Shown here piece by piece: positions 38,971-47,377 of a DNA stretch of 64,000 nt (positions are counted from its first letter, which is position 1; every line of letters starts with the position of its first letter). Origin of the DNA: Flavobacteriaceae bacterium PS02293 (GTDB lineage: Bacteria > Bacteroidota > Bacteroidia > Flavobacteriales > Weeksellaceae); assembly GCA_029960045.1 (NCBI GenBank), contig JASCOV010000001.1, positions 682,001 through 746,000 of the forward strand, written 5' to 3'. A model generated the notes under the pieces. It did no database searches, was not told the DNA's origin, and was given only the letters and a program-made list of their open reading frames with translations. The translations under genes were made by a program, and so were the position numbers.

Positions 38971-38998
38971 AAAGCCACCGAGTCAGGTGGCTTTTTTA
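38971..38998 (+). terminator. Terminator after the micro-protein gene
   Basis: 9-bp stem AAAGCCACC / GGTGGCTTT, loop GAGTCA, then TTT. Confidence 0.85.
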
Positions 38999-39099
38999 AT
39001 GTTCAATTATTACTTTGCTGATTCTATAAAAATAAGCATTTATCAGTGTCTATTATATTTTGGCGTAAAGTTTGAATTTAACTCACAAATTTTATTACT

Positions 39100-39264
39100 A
39101 TGAAAAAATATATCAATTTCGTTCCATTGTTTTTATTAGCAGGAATGTTGACAAGCTGCGAAGCAGTAGAAACTATTTTCAAAGCCGGTATGTGGTGGGG
39201 AATCATCGTTGTAGTCGGAATTGTAGGCTTGGTATTATGGTTATTATCAAGGGGTAAAAACTAA
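39100..39264 (+). CDS. 54-residue lipoprotein with one membrane helix
   Basis: ATG at 39100, TAA at 39262-39264. Lipobox-like LLAGMLTSC at the N-terminus, then MWWGIIVVVGIVGLVLWLL. Short proteins of this type are common in flavobacteria and, as I recall, sometimes carry a 'phosphatidate cytidylyltransferase' label that this sequence cannot support. Promoter-like TATATTTTG lies about 45 bases upstream; a strong terminator follows immediately. Confidence 0.75.
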   Translation: MKKYINFVPLFLLAGMLTSCEAVETIFKAGMWWGIIVVVGIVGLVLWLLSRGKN

Positions 39265-39265
39265 A

Positions 39266-39292
39266 AAAAGCGGGAAACATTTTCCCGCTTTT
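39266..39292. terminator. Bidirectional terminator
   Basis: 12-bp stem AAAAGCGGGAAA / TTTCCCGCTTTT with loop CAT, between convergent genes. Confidence 0.85.
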
Positions 39293-39311
39293 GCTTTTTA
39301 TAAAGTTAATC

Positions 39312-39599
39312 TTAAAGATTATCTAAAGTCTGGCTAAGGTCGTTGTAACCTCCGCCGTTGTAAACATTATCAAACCCTTGAGATTTATAAAATTCTGTAG
39401 CTTTCCCTGATCTGTTTCCTGACCTGCAGAAAAAAATCACATCGCCTTCCAAAGAACGGATTTCATCGATATGAGCCTCGATATCGCCTAAAGGAATATT
39501 GGTAGCTTCTGCGATGTTTCCATCCACTTCAAGTTCCAAAGGTTCACGCACATCAATTAAGTGGTAATTTCCTGCCTTTAATACATCTTCTATTGCCAT
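39312..39599 (-). CDS. Single-domain rhodanese-like protein
   Basis: 95 aa. Contains the active-site loop FFCRSGNRSGKA with the sulfur-carrying Cys58, preceded by HLIDVREPLELE. Probably a cytoplasmic sulfurtransferase or sulfur carrier. Length is typical of the GlpE/PspE-like single domain. Divergent from queG. Confidence 0.9.
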   Translation of the reverse strand: MAIEDVLKAGNYHLIDVREPLELEVDGNIAEATNIPLGDIEAHIDEIRSLEGDVIFFCRSGNRSGKATEFYKSQGFDNVYNGGGYNDLSQTLDNL

Positions 39600-39697
39600 A
39601 ATTTATTATTTTTTACATTTTAATGCTAACAAAATTACAATATAAATTTTTAAAATATTGAATACTCTCCGATAAAAAATATCAATTTTTAAAATAT

Positions 39698-39705
39698 TAA
39701 TTTTG
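39698..39705 (+). promoter_or_regulatory. queG promoter -7 box
   Basis: TAATTTTG (TAnnTTTG). Transcription would start within a few bases of the ATG at 39715, giving an almost leaderless mRNA. Confidence 0.45.
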
Positions 39706-39714
39706 CAGCTCAGA

Positions 39715-40635
39715 ATGAATCATAAAGAGAAATACAGCAATCTAATAAAATCCAAAGCTTTGGCTTTTGGGTTTCAGTCTTGCGGTATTTCCAAAGCGGA
39801 TTTTCTGGAAGAAGAAGCGCCACGATTGGAACAATGGCTCAACAACAATTTCCACGGCGAAATGCGTTATATGGAAAATCATTTTGATAAACGCCTCGAT
39901 CCGAGATTGTTGGTTGAAGGTTCTAAATCTGTGATTTCTCTCAGTTATAATTATTTTCCGGAAGAACTTCAAAACAGTGATTTAAAGCTTGCAAAATATG
40001 CTTACGGAGAAGATTATCACGATGTTATAAAAGATAAACTGAGAACTTTGGTTGCGGAACTTCAAGAAGAAATAGGTGAGTTTGCTTTTCGGGTTTTTGT
40101 AGATTCTGCACCGGTTTTGGAAAAAGCTTGGGCAAAGAAATCAGGAATCGGTTGGGTTGGGAAGAATTCTAATTTGATTACCAAGAAGAACGGCTCTTTT
40201 TATTTCCTTGCAGAGATCATTTGTGATTTGGATTTAATTCAAGATTTTGAAGTGACAGATCATTGCGGAAGCTGTACCAAATGCATTGATGCCTGCCCAA
40301 CACATGCGATAGTTTCTGATAAAATCATTGATGGAAGCAAATGTATTTCCTACGCCACAATAGAGTTGAAGGATCAGATCCCGGATTTCTTCAAGGATAA
40401 AATGGAAGATTGGATGTTTGGCTGCGACATTTGTCAGGATGTCTGTCCGTGGAATAGATTTTCTGCTCCAACTTTGGAAGAGAAATTTCGACCAAATTCT
40501 GAGATCAAAAATTTTACAAAACAAGAGTGGAAGGACATTACCCAAGAAATATTTTCCTCGGTTTTCAAAAAGTCAGCAGTGAAGAGAACGAAATTTTCTG
40601 GGCTTAAAAGGAATCTTGATTTCTTGTCAGAATAA
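39715..40635 (+). CDS. queG: Epoxyqueuosine reductase
   Basis: 306 aa from the ATG at 39715; the TTG at 39703 lies inside the promoter box and is rejected. Last step of queuosine synthesis: reduction of epoxyqueuosine in tRNA, using cobalamin and two [4Fe-4S] clusters. Cluster ligands are in [12 protein letters not shown] and [12 protein letters not shown]. The conserved [11 protein letters not shown] stretch is present. It ends soon after the second cluster, without the HEAT extension of longer forms, as usual for short Bacteroidetes QueG. Confidence 0.92.
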   Translation: MNHKEKYSNLIKSKALAFGFQSCGISKADFLEEEAPRLEQWLNNNFHGEMRYMENHFDKRLDPRLLVEGSKSVISLSYNYFPEELQNSDLKLAKYAYGEDYHDVIKDKLRTLVAELQEEIGEFAFRVFVDSAPVLEKAWAKKSGIGWVGKNSNLITKKNGSFYFLAEIICDLDLIQDFEVTDHCGSCTKCIDACPTHAIVSDKIIDGSKCISYATIELKDQIPDFFKDKMEDWMFGCDICQDVCPWNRFSAPTLEEKFRPNSEIKNFTKQEWKDITQEIFSSVFKKSAVKRTKFSGLKRNLDFLSE

Positions 40636-40805
40636 AACTCCTTCTAAATTCATTTTCTTTTCTGAACTCTTTTTGGGGCAACTTTTACTCTGATCGTTTT
40701 TCTTTTGTTGGATTGGCGATTTTTTGGCATATTTTGATGATTTTTCGCTATTAAATTTCAAGATAAAATTCTATAAAACCAAGATTTATTAAAAAAAATT
40801 AACAT

Positions 40806-40838
40806 TTTGATTTTGTTTTAAAATTTTTATTATCTTTA
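40806..40838 (+). promoter_or_regulatory. Promoter
   Basis: TTTG (40806-40809), 21 bases, TATCTTTA (40831-40838), 30 bases before the ATG at 40868. Confidence 0.5.
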
Positions 40839-40867
40839 AAGTTCATACGATTCGGCAAAACCATAAG

Positions 40868-41545
40868 ATGAAAAAAACGTTATTTCTAACCCTCAAGATA
40901 ATCGGCTTCATACTCGGAGCCGTTTTTTTATACATCATATTGGGAATTCTACTTCCTTTAATCCCTGTATCAGCAGAGAAAACCGATGACCCAAAAGTCA
41001 TAGAAGCATATATTTTGACCAATGGCGTTCACACGGATATCGTTGTCCCTGTGAAAACAAAATTCATAGATTGGAGTACGAAATTGCCTTACAGCAATAC
41101 AAAATCTAAAAAAGAAAACTTCAAATTCATCTCTTTTGGCTGGGGTGACAAGGGATTTTATCTCAATACACCAACTTGGGCTGACCTCAAATTTTCCACT
41201 GCTTTCAAAGCTGCATTCTGGTTGAGTGAGTCTGCAATGCACTGCACTTATTACAATGAATTAAAAGAAGGTGAAGATTGCAGAAAAATAATGTTGACAG
41301 AAAAGCAGTATCAGGCTTTGATAAAATTCATTGATGAAAGATTTGATAAAGATGCAAATGGAAATTATCAATTCATAAAAACCGATGCTATTTACGGAAA
41401 TAACGATGCTTTCTATGATGCAAAAGGTGCTTACAATTTCACGTACACTTGCAATACTTGGGCAAATAACGGACTGAAAGCTGCAGGTCAAAAAGCTGCA
41501 TTATGGACACCTACGGATTTTGGGATTTTCAGACATTATAAATAA
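40868..41545 (+). CDS. TIGR02117/DUF2459 family membrane-anchored protein
   Basis: 225 aa. One N-terminal membrane helix (about 8-32, IIGFILGAVFLYIILGILLP), then a periplasmic domain with AYILTNGVHTDIVVPVKT, FISFGWGDKGFYLNTPTW and FTYTCNTWANNGLKAAG, the three conserved blocks of this family. The paired His/Asp and Cys/Asn residues suggest a papain-like or NlpC-like fold, but the activity is not established. Stops 2 bases before the transpeptidase-like gene, so both probably serve the cell envelope. Confidence 0.8.
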   Translation: MKKTLFLTLKIIGFILGAVFLYIILGILLPLIPVSAEKTDDPKVIEAYILTNGVHTDIVVPVKTKFIDWSTKLPYSNTKSKKENFKFISFGWGDKGFYLNTPTWADLKFSTAFKAAFWLSESAMHCTYYNELKEGEDCRKIMLTEKQYQALIKFIDERFDKDANGNYQFIKTDAIYGNNDAFYDAKGAYNFTYTCNTWANNGLKAAGQKAALWTPTDFGIFRHYK

Positions 41546-41547
41546 GA

Positions 41548-42192
41548 ATGAAATCTTTTTTTTGTCTCTTTTTTTCAATCATAGTTTTTGGTTGTCAAAA
41601 GGAAAACTCGGGAAAATCAACTTCTATTTTAACCAATTCTGTAGTAATTTCCAAACCTAAAATTGATACTGTAAAGACTGATAAAAAAGCCAAAGAAGCA
41701 TTAGAATTCTGTAAAGCAAATAATTTTAATACAGATTTTTGTATTTTGATAGATATGAGTTTACACTCTGGACTCAAACGTTTTTTTATTTATGATCTCA
41801 AAAAGAATGAAATTTCTAAGCAATATTTAGTCGGTCACGGTTGCGGAACTTCATCTTGGAGCGAGGATTCTACAAAAGAAAATCCCCCTTTTAGTAATGA
41901 AGACAATAGCCATCTTACTTCTTTAGGAAAATATAAAATAGGAGCGAGAGGTTATAGTAATTGGGGTGTTCACGTCAAATATCTAATGCACGGCTTAGAA
42001 GAAACCAATAACAATGCTTTGAAAAGAATCATCGTTTTTCATTCCTGGAATATGATGAGCGATAACGAAATTTATCCCAAAGGTTCACCGGAAGGCTGGG
42101 GTTGCCCAACAGTTTCCAATAAGGCTTTCAAAGAAATTGATCCTTTATTAAAAAATTCTAAGAAGCCGGTTTTGATGTGGATTTATAATTGA
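41548..42192 (+). CDS. L,D-transpeptidase-like lipoprotein (YkuD_2 type)
   Basis: 214 aa. Lipoprotein signal with Cys at about 16 (IIVFGC). The catalytic block at the end reads IVFHSWN (His) and SPEGWGCPTVSN (Cys), in the H...S.GC order of murein L,D-transpeptidases; the core (CILIDMSLHSGLKRFFIYDL, VGHGCGTSS) fits the YkuD_2 branch. It may crosslink or edit peptidoglycan. Same direction and only 2 bases after the TIGR02117 gene. Confidence 0.8.
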   Translation: MKSFFCLFFSIIVFGCQKENSGKSTSILTNSVVISKPKIDTVKTDKKAKEALEFCKANNFNTDFCILIDMSLHSGLKRFFIYDLKKNEISKQYLVGHGCGTSSWSEDSTKENPPFSNEDNSHLTSLGKYKIGARGYSNWGVHVKYLMHGLEETNNNALKRIIVFHSWNMMSDNEIYPKGSPEGWGCPTVSNKAFKEIDPLLKNSKKPVLMWIYN

Positions 42193-42197
42193 TAAAA

Positions 42198-42363
42198 ATG
42201 AAACTTCCAAAGAAAATATTATGTTCCAGGTTTGATAAGCGCCGTTATCATTCCGATATTATTTTCGTTTTTTGATAATCGAAGATTAAATGAACCAATA
42301 CCAAATGTAATAGATATCTTAAATATTTCAATGTTTAGTATCAAAGAATCTTTTCAAATTTAG
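42198..42363 (+). pseudogene. Frameshifted remnant of a small membrane protein gene
   Basis: An ATG at 42198 gives MKLPKKILCSRF and soon hits a stop. Reading one frame over from about codon 7 gives YYVPGLISAVIIPILFSFF, an obvious membrane helix, then DNRRLNEPIPNVIDI and a stop at 42361. The two frames together look like the first 55 residues of a gene (MKLPKK-YYVPGLISAV...), broken by a one-base shift and cut short. No RNA or repeat signal found in the same stretch. Confidence 0.55.
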
Positions 42364-42416
42364 AAATAGGTCAAAATATATGGTTGCTAATTCCGTTTGA
42401 TAAACAAACTAAAACC

Positions 42417-44009
42417 ATGAAATTAAGTACTGTTCTTACTGTTGTAATTTTATTTTCAACATTCAATCTTTATCAACCACAAGTTACCAATGAAGGCAGA
42501 CCGAAAAGTTGGGAATTACAAAATATTCAGCAAGTTTCCCCAATCAGCCTTCCTCTTTTTGATTTAAAATTGATTCAGAATGAAGACAAAATTAATGATA
42601 GAAATTTAGAAATTCCTTATCGTTTTGGATATAAGTTTAATGTCAATTATAGCTTGCAAAATTCAGGAATTTGGGAAACTTTGGATAACGGCGATAGAAT
42701 CTGGAGAATTCGTTTTGTGTCAGTAGGTGCAAAAAGTTTGAATTTTATTCTCGAAGATTTTTTCATTCCCGTTGGCGCGAAACTCTATGTTTATAATAAT
42801 GATAAAACAGATCTTTTAGGCGCATATACTTTTACTCAAAATAATAAAGCCAAAACCTTAGGAACTTGGATAGTAAAAGGAGATGATATTGCTTTGGAAT
42901 ATTTTGAACCAGTTTCTCAAAAGGGCAAAAGCTCATTCGTAATTAAAAATATAACACACGGTTATCGTACTGGAGGTAATTTGAATGCGTCAAGTGATTG
43001 CAATATAGATGTGAACTGCTCAATCGGAAGTGATGCAGATCCTATAAAAAATGTTTTGAAAAAATCAATAGGTTTAGTTTTGGTTGATGGAGTTGCAATG
43101 TGTTCTGGTGCTTTGATCAATAATACTGCAAATGATAGAAAACCTTATTTTTTAACAGCCAATCACTGTTATTCCGATCCTTCAACCTGGGCTTTCAGAT
43201 TCAATTGGATTAGTACAAACACAGTTTGTGGCACAACAGAAAATAGTGTGAGTAATACAGACTATCATACAATAAGTGGAGCAACTTTAAAAGCAAGAAA
43301 AGAAACTACAGATTTTTGTCTGGTAGAAATTGATTCTGAAATCCCGCAAGCATGGGGAACTGTTTGGTCAGGCTGGGAAAGAACAACCAATATCTCTCCT
43401 TGGGTTTTCGGAATACATCATCCTGCTGGAGATATTATGAAAGTAAGCAGAGATAACAATCCTATTTTAAATTTCAATATGTGGGTCGTTAATAATTGGG
43501 ATGTTGGCTTTGCAGAACCTGGCTCTTCCGGTTCGCCTTTATACAATAGTAATGGGAAAATTATAGGTCAACTTTGCTGTGGTAATAGTCTTTGTAATGG
43601 TACTACATCTGAAGCTGGCTATTATCAGTACGGAAGATTTGATCATTCCTGGGATCGTGGAGGAACTTTGGATACACAACTTAAAGAATGGTTGGATCCT
43701 ATAAATTCCGGAGTAATGGTTTTAGATAATTATCCGGCTTTAGACTTAGGAACTTCAGACAATATTTTAGCAGATCAAATCAAAGTTTATCCGAATCCAT
43801 CCAAAGACATTTTCATAATTGATTTACAAAGTGCGAAAAGTGATCTTAAATATGGATTATTTTCGTCTAACGGGTCTTTGATTATTAAAGGAAAATTTGA
43901 TAATAAAACAAATAAAATCGATTTGTCTGGAAAACCAAACGGGATGTATCTTTTAAAATTAATGAACGGAAAAACCGTAATCAAAACTTTAAAACTATTA
44001 AAACAGTAA
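42417..44009 (+). CDS. Secreted trypsin-like serine protease with T9SS sorting domain
   Basis: 530 aa from the ATG at 42417; an upstream in-frame start is rejected because the signal peptide (KLSTVLTVVILFSTFNLY) starts here. Residues about 210-430 form an S1-type protease resembling Achromobacter lysyl endopeptidase: His in YFLTANHCY, Asp in TTDFCLVEID, Ser in GFAEPGSSGSPLYN. The last 80 residues (IKVYPNPSKDIF, GMYLLKLMNG, VIKTLKLLKQ) are a type A C-terminal sorting domain for export by type IX secretion. Specificity for lysine is plausible, not shown. Confidence 0.85.
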   Translation: MKLSTVLTVVILFSTFNLYQPQVTNEGRPKSWELQNIQQVSPISLPLFDLKLIQNEDKINDRNLEIPYRFGYKFNVNYSLQNSGIWETLDNGDRIWRIRFVSVGAKSLNFILEDFFIPVGAKLYVYNNDKTDLLGAYTFTQNNKAKTLGTWIVKGDDIALEYFEPVSQKGKSSFVIKNITHGYRTGGNLNASSDCNIDVNCSIGSDADPIKNVLKKSIGLVLVDGVAMCSGALINNTANDRKPYFLTANHCYSDPSTWAFRFNWISTNTVCGTTENSVSNTDYHTISGATLKARKETTDFCLVEIDSEIPQAWGTVWSGWERTTNISPWVFGIHHPAGDIMKVSRDNNPILNFNMWVVNNWDVGFAEPGSSGSPLYNSNGKIIGQLCCGNSLCNGTTSEAGYYQYGRFDHSWDRGGTLDTQLKEWLDPINSGVMVLDNYPALDLGTSDNILADQIKVYPNPSKDIFIIDLQSAKSDLKYGLFSSNGSLIIKGKFDNKTNKIDLSGKPNGMYLLKLMNGKTVIKTLKLLKQ

Positions 44010-44076
44010 TATTTCTTCCAATTTTTAAATTGAATTTTCTACATAGAAAAACATTTCTAAAATCACATAATTTCAT

Positions 44077-44084
44077 TAAATTTG
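44077..44084 (+). promoter_or_regulatory. alaS promoter -7 box
   Basis: TAAATTTG, 48 bases before the alaS start. Confidence 0.5.
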
Positions 44085-44132
44085 CCAACCAAAAAGCGAA
44101 TAGCAAAAAGCTATTAGCCAAATGACAAGACT

Positions 44133-46736
44133 ATGACTTCACAAGAAATAAGACAGCAATTTTTAGATTTTTTCAAAAGCAAAGAACATCTTATCGTTCC
44201 TTCTGCACCAATAGTTCTAAAAGATGATCCAACACTAATGTTTTCCAATTCCGGAATGACGCAGTTCAAAGATTATTTTTTAGGCTACAAGGAACCGAAA
44301 TCTTCAAGAATTGCCGATACACAAAAATGTCTTAGAGTTTCCGGAAAACACAATGATTTGGACGATGTTGGTCGTGATACTTATCATCACACGATGTTTG
44401 AGATGTTGGGAAACTGGTCTTTTGGCGATTATTTCAAGAAAGAAGCGATTACCTGGGCTTGGGAATTACTGACAGAAATTTATAAAATTCCGAAAGAAAA
44501 TCTTTACGTTACTATTTTTGAAGGCGACGAAAAAGAAAACCTTGAACGTGATACTGAAGCTTACAATCTATGGAAACAATTCATTTCCGAAGACAGAATC
44601 ATCAATGGAAACAAGAAAGATAACTTCTGGGAAATGGGAGCGAGCGGACCTTGCGGACCTTGTTCAGAAATTCACGTAGATCTTAGAACACCAGAAGAAA
44701 AAGCGAAAATTTCTGGACTTGATTTGGTCAACAACGATCATCCTCAGGTTGTAGAGATTTGGAATCTCGTATTTATGCAATTCAACAGAAAAGCAGACGG
44801 AAGTTTAGAAAATCTACCTGCAAAACATATCGATACAGGAATGGGATTTGAGCGTCTTTGTATGGCTTTGCAACATAAAGAATCCAATTATGACACCGAT
44901 GTTTTCACGCCCTTGATTGCTAAGGTTGAAGAACTTTCGGGTAAAAAATATACAGGAATTTTAACCGACGAAAAAGATATCGCCATTCGTGTAGTTGTAG
45001 ATCACATCCGTGCAGTTTCTTTTGCGATTGCTGACGGACAATTACCTTCCAACGGTGGTGCAGGTTATGTCATCAGAAGAATTTTGAGAAGAGGAATTTC
45101 TTATGCTTACAGATTTTTGGATAGAAAAGAACCTTTCCTTTTTGAGTTGGTTGCTGTGCTTCAAAACCAAATGGGCGTATTTTTCCCAGAACTTGAAAAA
45201 CAAGGAAATCTTGTTACTGAAGTTATTAAAAGTGAAGAAGAATCTTTCCTTAAAACAATTGAAAATGGTTTGATCCGGGTTGAGAAATTAATTCAGCAAA
45301 CGATTTCTGAAGGCAAGAAAGTTTTGCCAAGCGAAGAGGTTTTTGAATTGTATGACACTTATGGTTTTCCAGATGATTTAACAAGAATTATAGCAGAAGA
45401 AAAAGGATTGACAATCGATGAAGCTGGTTTCGAAGCGGAAATGGCGAAGCAAAAACAACGTTCGAAAAAAGATTCTGCAGCGAAAGTTTATGACTGGGTT
45501 GTTCTTGAAGAAAAGCCTGAAACATTCGTTGGTTACGATGTTTTGGAATCCGAAACTTACATCACAAGATATAGAAAAATAGAAAATAAAGACGGCGAAT
45601 TTTACCAGATTGTTTTGAGCAATTCTCCTTTCTATCCGGAAGGTGGAGGACAAGTTGGTGACAAAGGCATTATAGAAAATGCAACGGAAAGCTTTGAAGT
45701 TCTTGAAACTAAGAAAGAAAACGGATTGATCATTTCTTTAATTAATGGACTTCCGAAAGATGCAGGCGCAATTTTCTATGCAAAAGTGAATGTTGCAGAC
45801 AGAAAAAACTCTCAGGCAAACCACTCAGCAACGCATTTGTTACATGAAGCTTTGAGAGAAGTTCTTGGAACGCACGTGGAGCAGAAAGGTTCTTATGTTG
45901 GTCCGGATTATTTGAGATTCGATTTTTCACATTTCAGTAAAATGACTGAGGAAGAATTGGCTTTGGTTGAATCAAAAGTGAATGCGAAAATCAAGGAGAA
46001 TTTGGCTTTGCAGGAATTCAGAAATATTCCGATTCAGGAAGCATTGGATAAAGGTGCAATGGCTCTTTTTGGAGAAAAATATGGCGATAATGTAAGAATG
46101 ATCCAGTTTGGAACTTCGAAGGAACTTTGTGGCGGAACACATGTGAAAACTACGAGCGAAATTGGGCATTTCAAATTAACTTCAGAAAGTTCAACAGCGG
46201 CAGGAATCAGAAGGATTGAAGCTATTTCCGGAGAAAAATCAGAAGAATATTTTAAGAATTTAGAAACTCAAGTTTCTGAGATTTCGCAATTATTAAAGTC
46301 AAAAGATTTAATCAAATCAATTGAAAAATTATTGGAAGAAAATTCAGTATTAAAATCTGAGATCGATTCATTCAAAAAAGAAAAAGCAAAAGGCGAAATC
46401 CAAAACTGGAAAAATGATTTCGAAGATAGAAACGGAAAGAAATTATTGGTGAAGAAAACATCTCTGGATGCAGGTTCTGTGAAAGACATCGTTTTCCAAC
46501 TGAAAAAAGAAACTCCAAATTCTGTTATCATCATCATCTCAGATGCTGGCGAAAAACCAATGGTAACTGTTGGCGTTTCTACTGATTTGGAAGCGACTTA
46601 TCACGCCGGAAATATCGTTAAAGAATTGGCAAAAGCAATCCAAGGCGGAGGCGGTGGAAATCCTGGTTTTGCCACAGCTGGCGGGAAAAACCTTTCCGGA
46701 ATTGATAATGCTTATCAAAAAGCTTTGGAAATTTAA
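44133..46736 (+). CDS. alaS: Alanyl-tRNA synthetase
   Basis: 867 aa, normal length. Aminoacylation domain with class II motifs (SAPIVLKDDPTLMFSNSGMTQF; TFEMLGNWSFGDYFKKEA region; GAGYVIRRILRR), editing domain with the zinc ligands in HSATHLLHEAL and CGGTHVK, and a C-terminal Gly-rich/DHHA1 segment (GGGGGNPGFATAGG). Charges tRNA-Ala and clears mischarged Ser/Gly. Starts MTSQEIRQQFLDFFKSKEH. Confidence 0.97.
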   Translation: MTSQEIRQQFLDFFKSKEHLIVPSAPIVLKDDPTLMFSNSGMTQFKDYFLGYKEPKSSRIADTQKCLRVSGKHNDLDDVGRDTYHHTMFEMLGNWSFGDYFKKEAITWAWELLTEIYKIPKENLYVTIFEGDEKENLERDTEAYNLWKQFISEDRIINGNKKDNFWEMGASGPCGPCSEIHVDLRTPEEKAKISGLDLVNNDHPQVVEIWNLVFMQFNRKADGSLENLPAKHIDTGMGFERLCMALQHKESNYDTDVFTPLIAKVEELSGKKYTGILTDEKDIAIRVVVDHIRAVSFAIADGQLPSNGGAGYVIRRILRRGISYAYRFLDRKEPFLFELVAVLQNQMGVFFPELEKQGNLVTEVIKSEEESFLKTIENGLIRVEKLIQQTISEGKKVLPSEEVFELYDTYGFPDDLTRIIAEEKGLTIDEAGFEAEMAKQKQRSKKDSAAKVYDWVVLEEKPETFVGYDVLESETYITRYRKIENKDGEFYQIVLSNSPFYPEGGGQVGDKGIIENATESFEVLETKKENGLIISLINGLPKDAGAIFYAKVNVADRKNSQANHSATHLLHEALREVLGTHVEQKGSYVGPDYLRFDFSHFSKMTEEELALVESKVNAKIKENLALQEFRNIPIQEALDKGAMALFGEKYGDNVRMIQFGTSKELCGGTHVKTTSEIGHFKLTSESSTAAGIRRIEAISGEKSEEYFKNLETQVSEISQLLKSKDLIKSIEKLLEENSVLKSEIDSFKKEKAKGEIQNWKNDFEDRNGKKLLVKKTSLDAGSVKDIVFQLKKETPNSVIIIISDAGEKPMVTVGVSTDLEATYHAGNIVKELAKAIQGGGGGNPGFATAGGKNLSGIDNAYQKALEI

Positions 46737-46760
46737 TTTTCAAATTTTATATAAAACCAA

Positions 46761-46790
46761 AAACGTCTCGAAAGTTCGAGACGTTTTTTT
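46761..46790. terminator. Bidirectional terminator after alaS
   Basis: AAACGTCTCGAA / TTCGAGACGTTT with a tiny central loop, followed by TTTT; also serves the converging sixA gene. Confidence 0.85.
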
Positions 46791-46817
46791 ATTGTAATTT
46801 ATTATTGAAAGAAGTTA

Positions 46818-47300
46818 TTATTTCCCAAAATTCTTCGGAGAATAGAAGTATAAAAATTCCTTTTTGGCGGTTGCAAAGTCGCTCCAGTTATCACAATCAA
46901 TCTGGTAGCCAACAACGCCGGAAGTCGGAAGGTTGACAATCTCGTCTGTCAATGAATTGGCAAAATTTGAAATCCCATTATTATGAGAAAATAACGCAAC
47001 AGAATTTACAGAATTATCCAAACCAAAAATTAAATTCTCAAAGTTTGTTTCTCTCGGATTATATAAAGTAGCATCGGTGGAATAGGTTTTATTAAAAACC
47101 TCCGAAAATAATTCACAGGTGTGCAAAGCCCGTTTTGCAGGACTGGAAATGAATGTATCAATATCTACCGATTTGTCCTTTAATAAATGAGCCATTTTGG
47201 GTGCATTGATTATTCCCAACTCATTGAGCGGACGGTCAAAATCTTCAACATCTACAGGCCAATCGCTCTTGGCATGTCTCACAAGTAAAAGTGTCTTCAT
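46818..47300 (-). CDS. SixA-like histidine phosphatase
   Basis: 160 aa from the ATG at 47300 (a TTG two codons upstream is rejected). RHG-type phosphatase: LLLVRHAKSDW near the N-terminus with the phospho-accepting His, ISSPAKRALHTCEL, and VALFSHNNGISNFANSL with the second His. Members dephosphorylate phosphohistidine in signalling proteins or small metabolites; the target here is unknown. Convergent with alaS. Confidence 0.85.
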   Translation of the reverse strand: MKTLLLVRHAKSDWPVDVEDFDRPLNELGIINAPKMAHLLKDKSVDIDTFISSPAKRALHTCELFSEVFNKTYSTDATLYNPRETNFENLIFGLDNSVNSVALFSHNNGISNFANSLTDEIVNLPTSGVVGYQIDCDNWSDFATAKKEFLYFYSPKNFGK

Positions 47301-47377
47301 TAACAAATGATTAATAATAAATTAAAATTAGTAAAAAAAAATCAGTTAATATCTTTTATCAAATAATTTTTTATATG

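Noticed and set aside
39100..39264. Phosphatidate cytidylyltransferase
   Set aside because: A 54-residue lipoprotein cannot be that enzyme; such labels on this type of protein look like propagated misannotation.
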